Of a DNA stretch of 64,000 nt, positions 33,766 through 42,338 are shown piece after piece. Both the position numbers and the translations under genes were made by a program. Source of the stretch: Campylobacteraceae bacterium (GTDB lineage Bacteria > Campylobacterota > Campylobacteria > Campylobacterales > Arcobacteraceae); contig JABXII010000008.1 of assembly GCA_013373175.1 (NCBI GenBank), forward strand, positions 62,001 through 126,000, in the 5' to 3' direction. Position 1 is the stretch's first letter, and every line of letters begins with the position of its first letter. The notes beneath the pieces are model-generated. The model did no database searches, was not told the origin of the DNA, and was given only the letters and a program-made list of their open reading frames with translations.

Positions 33766-34359
33766 ATGTTCAAAAATAAAAATGAGAACTTGCCTGAAAA
33801 TTCAAAGACTAAAAATCCATTTTATAAAGCAGTAGATTTCTTAGATTTAATGCTTAGTCGATTTGAAGAATTTATGTTAGCTATTGGTGTTATTGCAATG
33901 GCAGTAGTAACAATTGTTTCGGTTGTTACAAGATTTATTTTTAATGACGCTTTAACTGTTACTGATGAATTAAATATGATATTTATAATTGTAGTTACTT
34001 TTGCAGGACTTAGTTATGCAGCAAGAAATGCAAGACACATTAGAATGTCAGCTATTTATGATGCTTTATCAAAACCAGCAAGGAAAATTGTAATAATATT
34101 TATTTCCTCAGTCACAGCTTTTTTTATGTTTGTACTAACATATTATTCATATAGTTATATTGTAGAAGTTTATGAAAGTGGAAGAATTCTTCCTGCTTTA
34201 GGAATTCCTGTATTTTATATATATTTATGGGTTCCTATTGGTTTTGCTATCACAGGTTTACAATATAGTTTTACAGTTATCAAAAACCTAAGGAAAAAAG
34301 ATGTTTTTCTTTCTACAAAGGTACAAGATGGCTATAAAGAAACAAATATTGAAGTGTAA
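33766..34359 (+). CDS. dctQ: TRAP transporter small permease DctQ
   Basis: A 197-residue protein with four TM helices (near 35-57, 67-83, 107-130 and 150-172), including TVTDELNMIFIIVVTFAGLSYAARNARHIRM, the DctQ hallmark region. It forms the permease with DctM in the inner membrane. AAGGGG precedes the ATG; 48 bp after dctP and 9 bp before dctM. Confidence 0.92.
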   Translation: MFKNKNENLPENSKTKNPFYKAVDFLDLMLSRFEEFMLAIGVIAMAVVTIVSVVTRFIFNDALTVTDELNMIFIIVVTFAGLSYAARNARHIRMSAIYDALSKPARKIVIIFISSVTAFFMFVLTYYSYSYIVEVYESGRILPALGIPVFYIYLWVPIGFAITGLQYSFTVIKNLRKKDVFLSTKVQDGYKETNIEV

Positions 34360-34368
34360 GGCTTAATC

Positions 34369-36078
34369 ATGAAAACAAATATATTAAAAAAACTATTACT
34401 TCTATCTTTATTTCTGTTTAGTATTGCTTCAAATACATTTGCACAAGATAAAGTTTCTTTAATGATAGAAGAGATTCAGCCCTTAAAAAAAGAGAGCACT
34501 TTTTTAACTACTGTATATGGATACTCAGAAGCAGAAGATTTTAGTAGTCATAAATGGCAATTAGTAGAAGTAGTTTTTAGAGATCAAAGTTTTAATAGCA
34601 TCTTATTAGAAACAGAGACAGATAAAAGAGGGATGTGGGAAATTATTGATGCAGATATTACTTCTTTATCTGATGGTGAAATTTCCATAGAAGCAACAAT
34701 GGTTGATGAGTATGGAGATATTTTAGGTACTACAACTTCAACTGAAATAAAAGATACAAGTTTTAGTTTATATGAATTTCTAAAGAATAACATAGCAACT
34801 TCTATTTTTGTATTAATGGTTGTTTTACTTCTTTTAGGTTTTCCTATGAAAATACCATTAATAGCAGGGACAACTTTTGGTATATATTTACTTTTTGATT
34901 CTGATTTTTCAAAAATGCAATTTGTAGTACAGCAAATGATGGCAGGGATTAGGCCAGCTGCATTAATTGCAGTACCAATGTTTATACTTTCCGCTGATAT
35001 TATGACAAGAGGGCATTCAGCTGAGAAACTAATTGATTTAGTAATGGCCTTTGTAAGACATATAAAAGGTGGACTTGCAATTAGTACAGCTGGAGCTTGT
35101 ACAATGTTTGGTGCTGTTTCAGGTTCAACGCAAGCTACAGTTGTTGCAATAGGTTCGCCTTTAAGACCAAGACTTAAAAAAGGTGGATATAAAGATTCAT
35201 TTATTTTAGCACTTATTGTAAACTCTAGTGATATCGCATTTTTAATTCCACCAAGTATTGGAATGATTATCTATGGAATTGTTGCAAAGACTTCTATTCC
35301 TGAACTATTTATTGCAGGAATTGGTCCTGGACTTTTAATACTATTATTATTTTCTATATATAGTATTATTTATGCCTATCGACATAATATTCCAACAGAA
35401 CCAAAAGCTTCATGGCGTGAACGATTTACAGCTTTATATAAAGCTCTTTGGCCTTTAGGTTTTCCTGCAATTATTGTAGGTGGTATTTTTGGTGGAATCT
35501 TTAGTCCAACGGAAGCTGCTGCTGTAAGTGTTGCTTATGCAATATTCTTAGAAGGTTTTATTTTTAAAACAATGAAATTAAAAGATTTTTATGCAACTGC
35601 AAAATCTACAGGTTTAGTAACAGCAGTTGTATTTATTTTAGTTGGTGCAGGAGCTGGTTTTGCGTGGGTTTTATCTTATGCACAAGTTCCACAAGAGATA
35701 TTAAGCTCAATTGGAATTAGTGAGATGGGACCTTATGGAGTTCTTGCTGTTATTTCAATAGCATTCTTTGTTGGTTGTATGTTTGTTGACCCAATTGTTG
35801 TTATTTTAGTTTTAGTACCAATTTTTGCCCCTGTAGTTAATGCAGTTGGCTTAGACCCAGTACTTGTTGGTACAATTATTACACTACAAGTTGCAATTGG
35901 TTCTGCAACTCCGCCATTTGGTTGTGATATATTTACAGCAATTGCAGTATTTAAAAGACCATATATTGAAGTTATAAAAGGTACACCACCATTTATTTTT
36001 ATCCTTTTAAGTGTTTCTGTGGCATTAATATTTTTCCCACAAATTGCACTATTTTTAAGGGATATTGCTTTTAGATAA
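34369..36078 (+). CDS. dctM: TRAP transporter large permease DctM with N-terminal secreted Ig-like domain
   Basis: A 569-residue protein, about 140 longer than ordinary DctM (around 425-430). It begins with a signal peptide (1 to about 25, SNTFAQD), then a soluble beta-rich region of about 110 residues whose GMWEIIDADITSLSDGEISI and EATMVDEYGD resemble bacterial Ig-like (Bap-type) repeats. The normal DctM core of about twelve TM helices starts near residue 137 and includes GHSAEKLIDLVMAFVRHIKGGLAIST and NSSDIAFLIPPSIGMIIYG. The reading frame is continuous, so this is a true fusion. The extra domain would sit in the periplasm, near DctP. Confidence 0.9.
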   Translation: MKTNILKKLLLLSLFLFSIASNTFAQDKVSLMIEEIQPLKKESTFLTTVYGYSEAEDFSSHKWQLVEVVFRDQSFNSILLETETDKRGMWEIIDADITSLSDGEISIEATMVDEYGDILGTTTSTEIKDTSFSLYEFLKNNIATSIFVLMVVLLLLGFPMKIPLIAGTTFGIYLLFDSDFSKMQFVVQQMMAGIRPAALIAVPMFILSADIMTRGHSAEKLIDLVMAFVRHIKGGLAISTAGACTMFGAVSGSTQATVVAIGSPLRPRLKKGGYKDSFILALIVNSSDIAFLIPPSIGMIIYGIVAKTSIPELFIAGIGPGLLILLLFSIYSIIYAYRHNIPTEPKASWRERFTALYKALWPLGFPAIIVGGIFGGIFSPTEAAAVSVAYAIFLEGFIFKTMKLKDFYATAKSTGLVTAVVFILVGAGAGFAWVLSYAQVPQEILSSIGISEMGPYGVLAVISIAFFVGCMFVDPIVVILVLVPIFAPVVNAVGLDPVLVGTIITLQVAIGSATPPFGCDIFTAIAVFKRPYIEVIKGTPPFIFILLSVSVALIFFPQIALFLRDIAFR

Positions 36079-36106
36079 AATATTGAGTTAATATTAAGGA
36101 CGAGGA

Positions 36107-36547
36107 ATGTTTACAAAAATACTAGTTCCATTAGATGGTTCAGATAAGTCTTTTGAGGCTTTAGATTTTGCAAGTAATATTGCAAAAAAATATGATGCAG
36201 AAGTATTCTTACTCTCTGTATTTAGAAAATATAGTTTTATGGAAGGTTCTTTTGCTTCTTTAAATAGTGGTATTGATAAAGATAATTTAGAAGATGCTTT
36301 AAGAGAATCTTCAAAGGAAATAGTATCAGAAGGAAAAGAGATATTAAAGAATAATGAAGTAACAAAAGTAAGAGCTTTTGTGAAAACGGGAGCAGCAGCA
36401 AAAGAGATTTTAAAGTTTAGTAAAGATAATAATATTGATTTGATTATAATTGGTTCAAAAGGACAGGGCGAACTTTCTGGATATTTATTAGGTGGAGTTT
36501 CACATAAGGTTACAGGATTAGCCAAATGTCCAGTGATGGTTATATAA
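36107..36547 (+). CDS. universal stress protein UspA family
   Basis: A 146-residue UspA domain. FTKILVPLDGSDKSFEALDFA opens it and the ATP-binding motif G-x2-G-x9-G(S/T) is present in GSKGQGELSGYLLGGVS, so it is of the nucleotide-binding type. It lies 28 bp after dctM with a good Shine-Dalgarno. This arrangement recalls TeaD, a UspA protein that modulates the TeaABC TRAP transporter, and a similar role is likely. Confidence 0.9.
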   Translation: MFTKILVPLDGSDKSFEALDFASNIAKKYDAEVFLLSVFRKYSFMEGSFASLNSGIDKDNLEDALRESSKEIVSEGKEILKNNEVTKVRAFVKTGAAAKEILKFSKDNNIDLIIIGSKGQGELSGYLLGGVSHKVTGLAKCPVMVI

Positions 36548-36571
36548 TTTAGAAATATCAATATTTTATGG

Positions 36572-36577
36572 TATAAT
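36572..36577 (+). promoter_or_regulatory. -10 box of thiI
   Basis: TATAAT followed by CGCGCC 34 bp before the thiI start. No clear -35. Confidence 0.5.
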
Positions 36578-36610
36578 CGCGCCTTTATAAAATAATAAGG
36601 TATTTGAATA

Positions 36611-38074
36611 ATGAGTGAACCAAAAGCAAAGACGCAAAAGTTTATTGTTAAGTTTTTTCCAGAAGTAATGGTAAAAGGAAGTAAAGCAAAAAGGCAAATG
36701 ATTGACCAGCTTTACAGTAATATAAGAACAATACTAGAGCGAATTAGCAAAGATATTGAGTATAAAAAGTTTTTTGATAAGATTGAAATTGTATGTCCAA
36801 TTGAAGTAGTAGTAGAAGTTAGAGAAAGCTTACTAAATACTTCTGGAATAGAACTTGTTCTAGAAGCTTTACAGTTTGATAATATTTCAACAATTGATGA
36901 AATGAAAGAGATTGTAAATAAGTATACAGCAAAAGAAGTACAAGGTAAGACTTTTGTTGTAAGAGCAAAAAGAACAGGACAACAAGAGTTTAAATCAACT
37001 GATATGGAAAGAAATATTGGTGGCTATATGCTAGCACAAAATCCAAACTCAAAAGGTGTTGATTTAAGAAATGCAGAAGTTACTATTAATATAGAACTTA
37101 TTCATAAACAATTAAATATTATTACTCAAAAATACCAAGGTTTATCAGGTTTTCCTATTGGAACACAAGGTGATATTTTATCCCTTATGTCAGGTGGTTT
37201 TGATTCAACTATAGCTTCATATTTGACTATGAAAAGAGGAATTAAAACACACTTTGTTTTCTTTAATCTTGGTGGAATAGCTCACGAAATTGGAGTTAAG
37301 CAAGTTGCTTATTATCTTTGGAATAAATATGGAAGTTCACATAGAATAACTTTTACCTCAGTTCCTTTTGAAGATGTAGTAACAGAAATTTTTAACTCAA
37401 CTAGCCAATCATATATGGGTGTTACATTAAAAAGATTAATGCTTATAGCTTCTGAGAAAATTGCTGATAAAATGGGAATTGAAGCACTTCTTACAGGAGA
37501 AAGTGTTGCTCAAGTATCAAGTCAAACCTTAAGAAACCTTGCTTTAATTGACCAAGTTACAAATAAACTTGTATTAAGACCATTAGCAACTATGAATAAA
37601 CCTGAAATTATGGAAATGGCTAATAAAATTGGAACTAGAAGATTCGCAGAATCTATGCCAGAATATTGTGGTGTAATTTCACAAAATCCAATTACTCATG
37701 GTTCTTTTTCTAGAATGGAAAAAGAAGCAGAAAAATTCAATTATGAAGTTTTAGATAAAGCTGTAGAAGATGCAATCACAATCAATGTAGATGAAATTGA
37801 TGCGGATGTTAATGATATAGGGCAGGTTGATGTTGTAAATGATATTTCAAGTGGAAAATATACAATTATTGATATTAGACAAAGTGATGATTGTATAGAA
37901 ACTTCTTGTGAAACTATAAAAATACCATTTTTTAAACTAAAATCACAGTTTGAAAAACTTCCTCAAGACAAAGAGTATCTTTTCTATTGTGACAAAGGTA
38001 TTTTAAGTCAATTACATGCTCAATATTTAATTGATTCAAAGGGATATAAAAATATTAAAGTGTATAGACCATAG
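36611..38074 (+). CDS. thiI: tRNA 4-thiouridine synthetase ThiI
   Basis: A 487-residue enzyme that makes s4U8 in tRNA and can supply sulfur for thiamine thiazole. It has an N-terminal ferredoxin-like and THUMP region (about 60-165), the PP-loop SGGFDST at 194-200, the catalytic Cys353 in PEYCGVIS, and a C-terminal rhodanese domain with the persulfide Cys460 in FYCDKGILS. The layout and length match E. coli ThiI, which has the rhodanese domain that many ThiI proteins lack. Monocistronic, with its own promoter and terminator. Confidence 0.95.
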   Translation: MSEPKAKTQKFIVKFFPEVMVKGSKAKRQMIDQLYSNIRTILERISKDIEYKKFFDKIEIVCPIEVVVEVRESLLNTSGIELVLEALQFDNISTIDEMKEIVNKYTAKEVQGKTFVVRAKRTGQQEFKSTDMERNIGGYMLAQNPNSKGVDLRNAEVTINIELIHKQLNIITQKYQGLSGFPIGTQGDILSLMSGGFDSTIASYLTMKRGIKTHFVFFNLGGIAHEIGVKQVAYYLWNKYGSSHRITFTSVPFEDVVTEIFNSTSQSYMGVTLKRLMLIASEKIADKMGIEALLTGESVAQVSSQTLRNLALIDQVTNKLVLRPLATMNKPEIMEMANKIGTRRFAESMPEYCGVISQNPITHGSFSRMEKEAEKFNYEVLDKAVEDAITINVDEIDADVNDIGQVDVVNDISSGKYTIIDIRQSDDCIETSCETIKIPFFKLKSQFEKLPQDKEYLFYCDKGILSQLHAQYLIDSKGYKNIKVYRP

Positions 38075-38090
38075 TGGTCTATACTTTTTT
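38062..38090. terminator. terminator of thiI
   Basis: Perfect stem GTATAGACCA / TGGTCTATAC with a 3-nt loop that is the stop codon TAG, followed by TTTTTT. The clearest intrinsic terminator in the window. Confidence 0.9.
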
Positions 38091-38091
38091 A

Positions 38092-38604
38092 TTATTCTTG
38101 AATTGTCCAAATAAGTTTAGATAAATCATAATCTAAAGACTCTAATCTTTTTAAAATCTTTTCTTTTGTATCTTCATCTAGTTTTTTAGTTCTTGATAAA
38201 ATCCATAAATACTCTTTGCTTGGTTCACTAATTACAGCATAAGAATAGTTTTTATCAAGCATTATAATCCAATAGTCTCCAAAAAAAGGCCAGAAGAATG
38301 AAACTTTTAATTTAGAGTTTGTATCATCAACAGCATAAGCTTCTCCTACTGCTTCAGTTTTTTCACCAGTAGTTATTTTAGTACATCTATTGATAACTTT
38401 GATTTCATCATCTTCTTTTATACTATACGTTGCAGTAACGTTTTTACAATCTTTTTCAAACTTGTGTTCATATCTTGCTATTTCATACCACGAACCAAGA
38501 TATCTATCTAAATCTACACTTGGTACACTTTTGATGTTTGGATCTTTATGTGAACAAGCAGTAAATAAAAATATTGTAATTATACTAAGAAATATATATT
38601 TCAT
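38092..38604 (-). CDS. lipocalin family lipoprotein (Blc-like)
   Basis: A 170-residue outer-membrane lipocalin. The signal peptide ends in the lipobox FTAC, so Cys17 would be acylated. The lipocalin motif GSWYEIARYEHKFEKDCKNVTATYS is next, with NRC later and the closing LWILSRTKKLDED. Blc-type proteins bind lysophospholipids or fatty acids. A second lipocalin, without lipobox, lies at 54846-55385. Converges with thiI. Confidence 0.88.
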   Translation of the reverse strand: MKYIFLSIITIFLFTACSHKDPNIKSVPSVDLDRYLGSWYEIARYEHKFEKDCKNVTATYSIKEDDEIKVINRCTKITTGEKTEAVGEAYAVDDTNSKLKVSFFWPFFGDYWIIMLDKNYSYAVISEPSKEYLWILSRTKKLDEDTKEKILKRLESLDYDLSKLIWTIQE

Positions 38605-38671
38605 TTTAGTTTCCCTTTTTTCTTTTAGTATATATAAAAATAGTGTTTTTTAGTAGGTATTTTATAGAAGT

Positions 38672-39400
38672 TTATAAAAACTCAGTCATATATGTTCTAT
38701 ATAAAAGAGGAACAAAGTTTTGTTGGCACTTCTTGTTCTCTCTTGTTTCAATAGCAATACTTTCAAAAAAAGTAGTCCAAAGTTTTTTAAACTTTTCTTC
38801 CTTTTGTGATAGTTTTGGTTCTTCAAAAGATGCAACATTTTGAACTCCTAAAAAGTCACTACTTTTTATAAAAGCAAGTTTTCTATTTATATCATGGATA
38901 ATATAGTTTTGATTGTTTAATCTTTTTAAAAAATGTTTGCCTAAAAAATAGACTACATTAAACTTTGTTTCTATTTTTGCATATAAAGTTCCATCCTCAA
39001 GCTCTTCAAATCTAGTAAAACCATACATTTTATGAACATGCCTAAATAGTTCTTTTTCTAAGTTTTGTAAATAGAAAACTTCCTTTTGGTTTATATTAAA
39101 AAGTTCATTACTATCTTTAAAGCCCAAAATAATATATTTTAGAAGCTCTAATTCAAACTCTTTTGTATCACACATAAAAATATTAAGTATTAGTTCAAAA
39201 CATTTTTTAGGAAACTTTTTTTTAATAGCTTCTAAGACTTTTAAGCTTTTTTCTTTGTCTTCTTTTATTTCTACTATCTCATCTAAAAGTAGGGTGTCTG
39301 GAACTTTACTTACAATTTCTTTTGGTTGTAGTTTTTCATAATATACCTCATAAACTAAAGTTAAAAATCCTTCAAAGGTTTTGTCATATACTAAAATCAT
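38672..39400 (-). CDS. DUF4130 protein, partner of radical SAM (TIGR03915-like)
   Basis: A 242-residue protein beginning MILVYDKTFEGFLTLVYEVYYEK, the start typical of the TIGR03915/DUF4130 family, and containing HKMYGFTRFEELEDGTLYAKI and RRLA-type C-terminal DINRKLAFIKSSDF. This family always sits beside the radical SAM protein of the next entry and in other bacteria is fused to a uracil-DNA glycosylase-like domain, hence the proposed DNA repair role. No glycosylase domain is attached here. It overlaps the radical SAM gene by four bases. Confidence 0.82.
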   Translation of the reverse strand: MILVYDKTFEGFLTLVYEVYYEKLQPKEIVSKVPDTLLLDEIVEIKEDKEKSLKVLEAIKKKFPKKCFELILNIFMCDTKEFELELLKYIILGFKDSNELFNINQKEVFYLQNLEKELFRHVHKMYGFTRFEELEDGTLYAKIETKFNVVYFLGKHFLKRLNNQNYIIHDINRKLAFIKSSDFLGVQNVASFEEPKLSQKEEKFKKLWTTFFESIAIETRENKKCQQNFVPLLYRTYMTEFL

Positions 39401-40638
39401 AATTCACCTGTAATATGACTGTAGTTTATATCAAATAGTGAGGGTTGTATTATCTTCTTTTTAGGTGGTGCAATTATTGCTTGTTTAATATCTTCTTTAT
39501 AAAAAGCAGTTTTACTATTGTACTTTCCCTTACAAGTTATAAAATATTTTGCTCTTTTTAGGGATATCTTTAACTTCTTTAAATCCTCAAAATCTAAGGA
39601 TTTAAATCTTCTAGCTTTTAAAATTTTAAATACACCCCTTACTCCAATTCCTGGAATTCTAAGAAGTTCATCTTTACTAGCTTTGTTTATTTCCATTGGG
39701 AAATATTGTAAGTTTAAAAGAGCCCAAGAGGTTTTTGGGTCTACTTCTTCATCTAAATCTGGGAACTCATCACTTACTATTTCATCATAAGAAAAGTCAT
39801 AAAATCTCAAAAGCCAATCAGCTTGATAAAGTCTATGTTCCCTTAAAAGTGGTGGTTTATTTATTATTGCAGGAAGATTTTTATCATCATTTACTGGAAT
39901 ATAAGCACTATAATAGACTCTTTTTAACAAGGCTTTATCATATAAAACAGAACTAAGTTTTAAAATGTCTTTGTCACTTTCAGGTGTTGCTCCAACTATT
40001 AGTTGAGTACTCATTCCTATAGGTTTTGTATCTTTTTCCAAGCTAATATCTCTAGCATACTTCAAGGGTTGAAGAACACTCTCTTTTGTTTTGTTTGGTG
40101 CCAAAAGTTTTAAAGACTTATCACTTGGAAGTTCTATATTTGAGCTTACTCTATTTGCTAGGGCAACTATTTGTTCTATTATCTTCTCATCAGTACCAGG
40201 TATTAATTTTACATGAATATAGCCATTAAAATGGTATTCTTTTCTTAATATTCTAAGTGCTCTTAATATCAAGTTTGAAGTATGGTCTTCACTATCAATT
40301 ATTCCAGAACTTAAAAAAAGACCTTCGATATAGTTTCTTTTGTAAAAATTGATTGTGATATCAGCAAGTTCCCTTGGAGAAAAAGCAGCTCTTTTTATAT
40401 CATTGCTTTTTTTATTTATACAATAAGCACAATCATAGATACAATAGTTTGTAAGAAGAACTTTTAGTAAAGATACACATCTTCCATCAGCTGTAAAGGT
40501 GTGACAAATACCACTATTATGTGTTGCTCCTAATTCTCCTGTTTTATGATTGTTATCACTTCCACTAGAACTGCAACTTACATCATATTTTGCACTATCT
40601 GCTAAAATTTGCATTTTCTCATAGATATCTTTTCTCAT
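39397..40638 (-). CDS. putative DNA modification/repair radical SAM protein (TIGR03916-like)
   Basis: A 413-residue radical SAM enzyme. The cluster motif CxxxCxxC is CIYDCAYC (Cys66, 70, 73), and Cys-containing segments lie upstream (VSCSSSG, SGICHTF). The C-terminus carries a helix-hairpin-helix (ELLRIPGIGVRGVFKILKAR), which suggests DNA binding. Its partner DUF4130 gene overlaps it. The reaction is unknown; the pair is predicted to repair or modify DNA from its fusion to UDG-like domains in other bacteria. Confidence 0.87.
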   Translation of the reverse strand: MRKDIYEKMQILADSAKYDVSCSSSGSDNNHKTGELGATHNSGICHTFTADGRCVSLLKVLLTNYCIYDCAYCINKKSNDIKRAAFSPRELADITINFYKRNYIEGLFLSSGIIDSEDHTSNLILRALRILRKEYHFNGYIHVKLIPGTDEKIIEQIVALANRVSSNIELPSDKSLKLLAPNKTKESVLQPLKYARDISLEKDTKPIGMSTQLIVGATPESDKDILKLSSVLYDKALLKRVYYSAYIPVNDDKNLPAIINKPPLLREHRLYQADWLLRFYDFSYDEIVSDEFPDLDEEVDPKTSWALLNLQYFPMEINKASKDELLRIPGIGVRGVFKILKARRFKSLDFEDLKKLKISLKRAKYFITCKGKYNSKTAFYKEDIKQAIIAPPKKKIIQPSLFDINYSHITGEL

Positions 40639-40720
40639 AAAGATATTTTACCTTGAAATATTTTTTTTAAACCATTTTATTGCAGTTTGTAATATATTAA
40701 TGAAAGAGGATTAGAAGTTA

Positions 40721-40758
40721 AAGTAAAACAACCACAAGGGATTTTGGTAGTTTTACTT
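40721..40758 (-). terminator. hairpin downstream of the 25-codon ORF
   Basis: Arms AAGTAAAACAACCA and TGGTAGTTTTACTT pair with one A-A mismatch around a 10-nt loop. It is placed where a terminator for the minus-strand operon would lie, but there is no clear U-tract. Confidence 0.45.
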
Positions 40759-40776
40759 ATTAGGAATTATACTGTT

Positions 40777-40854
40777 TTAAAAGCTTGCACTAATAAAACC
40801 AATAGCTGCAAAAGATACAGCTATTAAAACAATTAGATTTCTTAGAAAATTCAT
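40777..40854 (-). CDS. putative 25-residue membrane peptide
   Basis: Too short for the ORF track. The ATG follows a near-ideal Shine-Dalgarno, GAAGGAGATAAT (GGAG 7 nt upstream), the strongest in the neighbourhood. The peptide begins MNFLRNLIVLIAVSFAAIGF and is hydrophobic after one Arg, compatible with a single TM helix with its N-terminus inside. It starts 90 bp downstream of the kinase stop, and its upstream region shares tandem repeats with the nhaA promoter. Homologues are unknown to me; a role in modulating NhaA or the kinase is only a hypothesis. Confidence 0.5.
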   Translation of the reverse strand: MNFLRNLIVLIAVSFAAIGFISASF

Positions 40855-40920
40855 ATTATCTCCTTCTATAAAGCTAATTAAATTTTATACAATAAGTGTC
40901 AATTTACAAATACACTTTTA

Positions 40921-40942
40921 CTTGACAAAGTCTTGACAAATT
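40921..40942. promoter_or_regulatory. tandem 11-bp repeat upstream of short ORF
   Basis: CTTGACAAAGT-CTTGACAAATT: two direct copies with exact 11-bp period, as bound by OmpR-type regulators. A related pair lies upstream of nhaA (44460-44481). A second shared motif, AAGTGTCAATTTACAAAT, lies at 40894-40911. Confidence 0.55.
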
Positions 40943-40943
40943 T

Positions 40944-42338
40944 TTAGTTTTTAAAAGTAATACAGAAAATGTTGTATGGTTTTTCATAAGTATAATCAAG
41001 TTTAAACTCATGCATTTGAATTATCTTATTTACAATATTTAATCCTAATCCATGACCTAATTGTTGATTTGGTTCCCTTGTAAAAGGTTGGGTATAATAA
41101 ATAAGATCACTTGTAAGTTTTTTTGCAATATTTTTAACCTCAATCTTATTTTCAAAAGCTTCAATTATAATTGGGTATTCCTGCGCATATTTCATTGCAT
41201 TGTCAATTAAGTTTTTAAGTGCAATTGTTAAATAATATTTATCTGCAAGTATGTTAAAGTCCTCTTTTATAATAACTTCTACCTTTGATTCATCATCAAT
41301 AGAGAGTTTAGATAATGATTCAAGAATTAAGCTACTAGTTTTAAACTTTGAAGAGTTGATTTTTGCAAAGTTTAATTTCTCTCTTTGTAATAGTTTGCTT
41401 GTAAGTTCTTCTATGTCTATGAAAACTTTATTTAGGCTATCTATTTGTTTATCATCTTTGTTTTGTCTTAAATTTTCAAGTACAAATTTAGCTTTTGAAA
41501 TTGGTGTTTTTAATTCATGACTTATATTTCTTAAAAGCTCTTCCCTTGAATGAATAATATCACTTTGCTTTTCAAGGTATGAATTTAGATTATGTGTTAT
41601 TTCACTTAATTCATTGTTCTTACCAATGTCTATTTTAATAGTAGTTTCATCATCTTTAAAAAGCTGTAAAATACCTTTGTTTAGTTTGTCAAGCTTGTCT
41701 TTTATCTGTTTTGTAATACGTGATGAGATGATAGATGATAAAAGAAATGCAATAATAAAAAGTATAACTACTTCAACTTTTATTGTATCTATAAATTGAT
41801 TTCGTTTCTTTTCTGTTTTATCTAATTTAGTTTGAAGATAATCTATCTCTTCTTTTATAAGTTTATCTATCTTTAGACTTATACTTTCAAATTTTTTATT
41901 AAAATTATCAAAAGCTATTTTTTCATTTTTGCTTACTAAAATAAGCTTATATAATTGGTATTTTATTAGATTTTCAATCTCTTCAAAATATTTAAATATT
42001 TGCTGTATGTTTTGTTTTTCAATTGTTGATTCAGAGTTATCTATTGTCTCTTTCTTCTTAATAATCAACTTTTTAAAAAGTTCATCAGATTTTTTTAGAC
42101 GTTTTTTTACTACTTCAATTTTTTCATAATCAGTTACAATATCCAAAACAATCCAAGAAAAAGAGTTGTTATACTCTTTTAGTTTTTCAACTCTTCTTAT
42201 TTGGTCATATCTGTGTATTTGATTTTTATGTATTTCACTTAGATTAAAAATTGTATAAAAAAATACTCCTATTATTGATAGCATAATAAGTAGTATCAGA
42301 GAAAATGATATAAAAAGTCTTTGTCTAATTGTTATCAC
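40944..42338 (-). CDS. sensor histidine kinase
   Basis: A 464-residue membrane kinase. TM1 is near 7-30, a helical periplasmic sensor covers about 31-187, TM2 about 188-207, then a linker, HisKA with His274 in NISHELKTPIS, and a HATPase domain with NLIDNAMKYA and GHGLGLNIV. It overlaps the response regulator by 14 bp. Gene order nhaA-RR-HK suggests that it senses sodium, pH or related ionic stress. It resembles ArsS-type kinases of Campylobacterota in layout, but the signal is not readable. Confidence 0.9.
   Translation of the reverse strand: MITIRQRLFISFSLILLIMLSIIGVFFYTIFNLSEIHKNQIHRYDQIRRVEKLKEYNNSFSWIVLDIVTDYEKIEVVKKRLKKSDELFKKLIIKKKETIDNSESTIEKQNIQQIFKYFEEIENLIKYQLYKLILVSKNEKIAFDNFNKKFESISLKIDKLIKEEIDYLQTKLDKTEKKRNQFIDTIKVEVVILFIIAFLLSSIISSRITKQIKDKLDKLNKGILQLFKDDETTIKIDIGKNNELSEITHNLNSYLEKQSDIIHSREELLRNISHELKTPISKAKFVLENLRQNKDDKQIDSLNKVFIDIEELTSKLLQREKLNFAKINSSKFKTSSLILESLSKLSIDDESKVEVIIKEDFNILADKYYLTIALKNLIDNAMKYAQEYPIIIEAFENKIEVKNIAKKLTSDLIYYTQPFTREPNQQLGHGLGLNIVNKIIQMHEFKLDYTYEKPYNIFCITFKN

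Larger units (their letters stand above)
40639..40943. other. 305-bp gap with short ORF, hairpin and repeats
   Basis: Region between the radical SAM gene and the kinase gene. It contains a 25-codon minus-strand ORF (40777-40854), a hairpin (40721-40758) after that ORF, and a tandem 11-bp repeat (40921-40942) before it. Nothing else was recognised. Confidence 0.6.

Noticed and set aside
38390-38843. Plus-strand ORFs opposite the lipocalin and DUF4130 genes
   Set aside because: Antisense shadows with no family resemblance and no Shine-Dalgarno.
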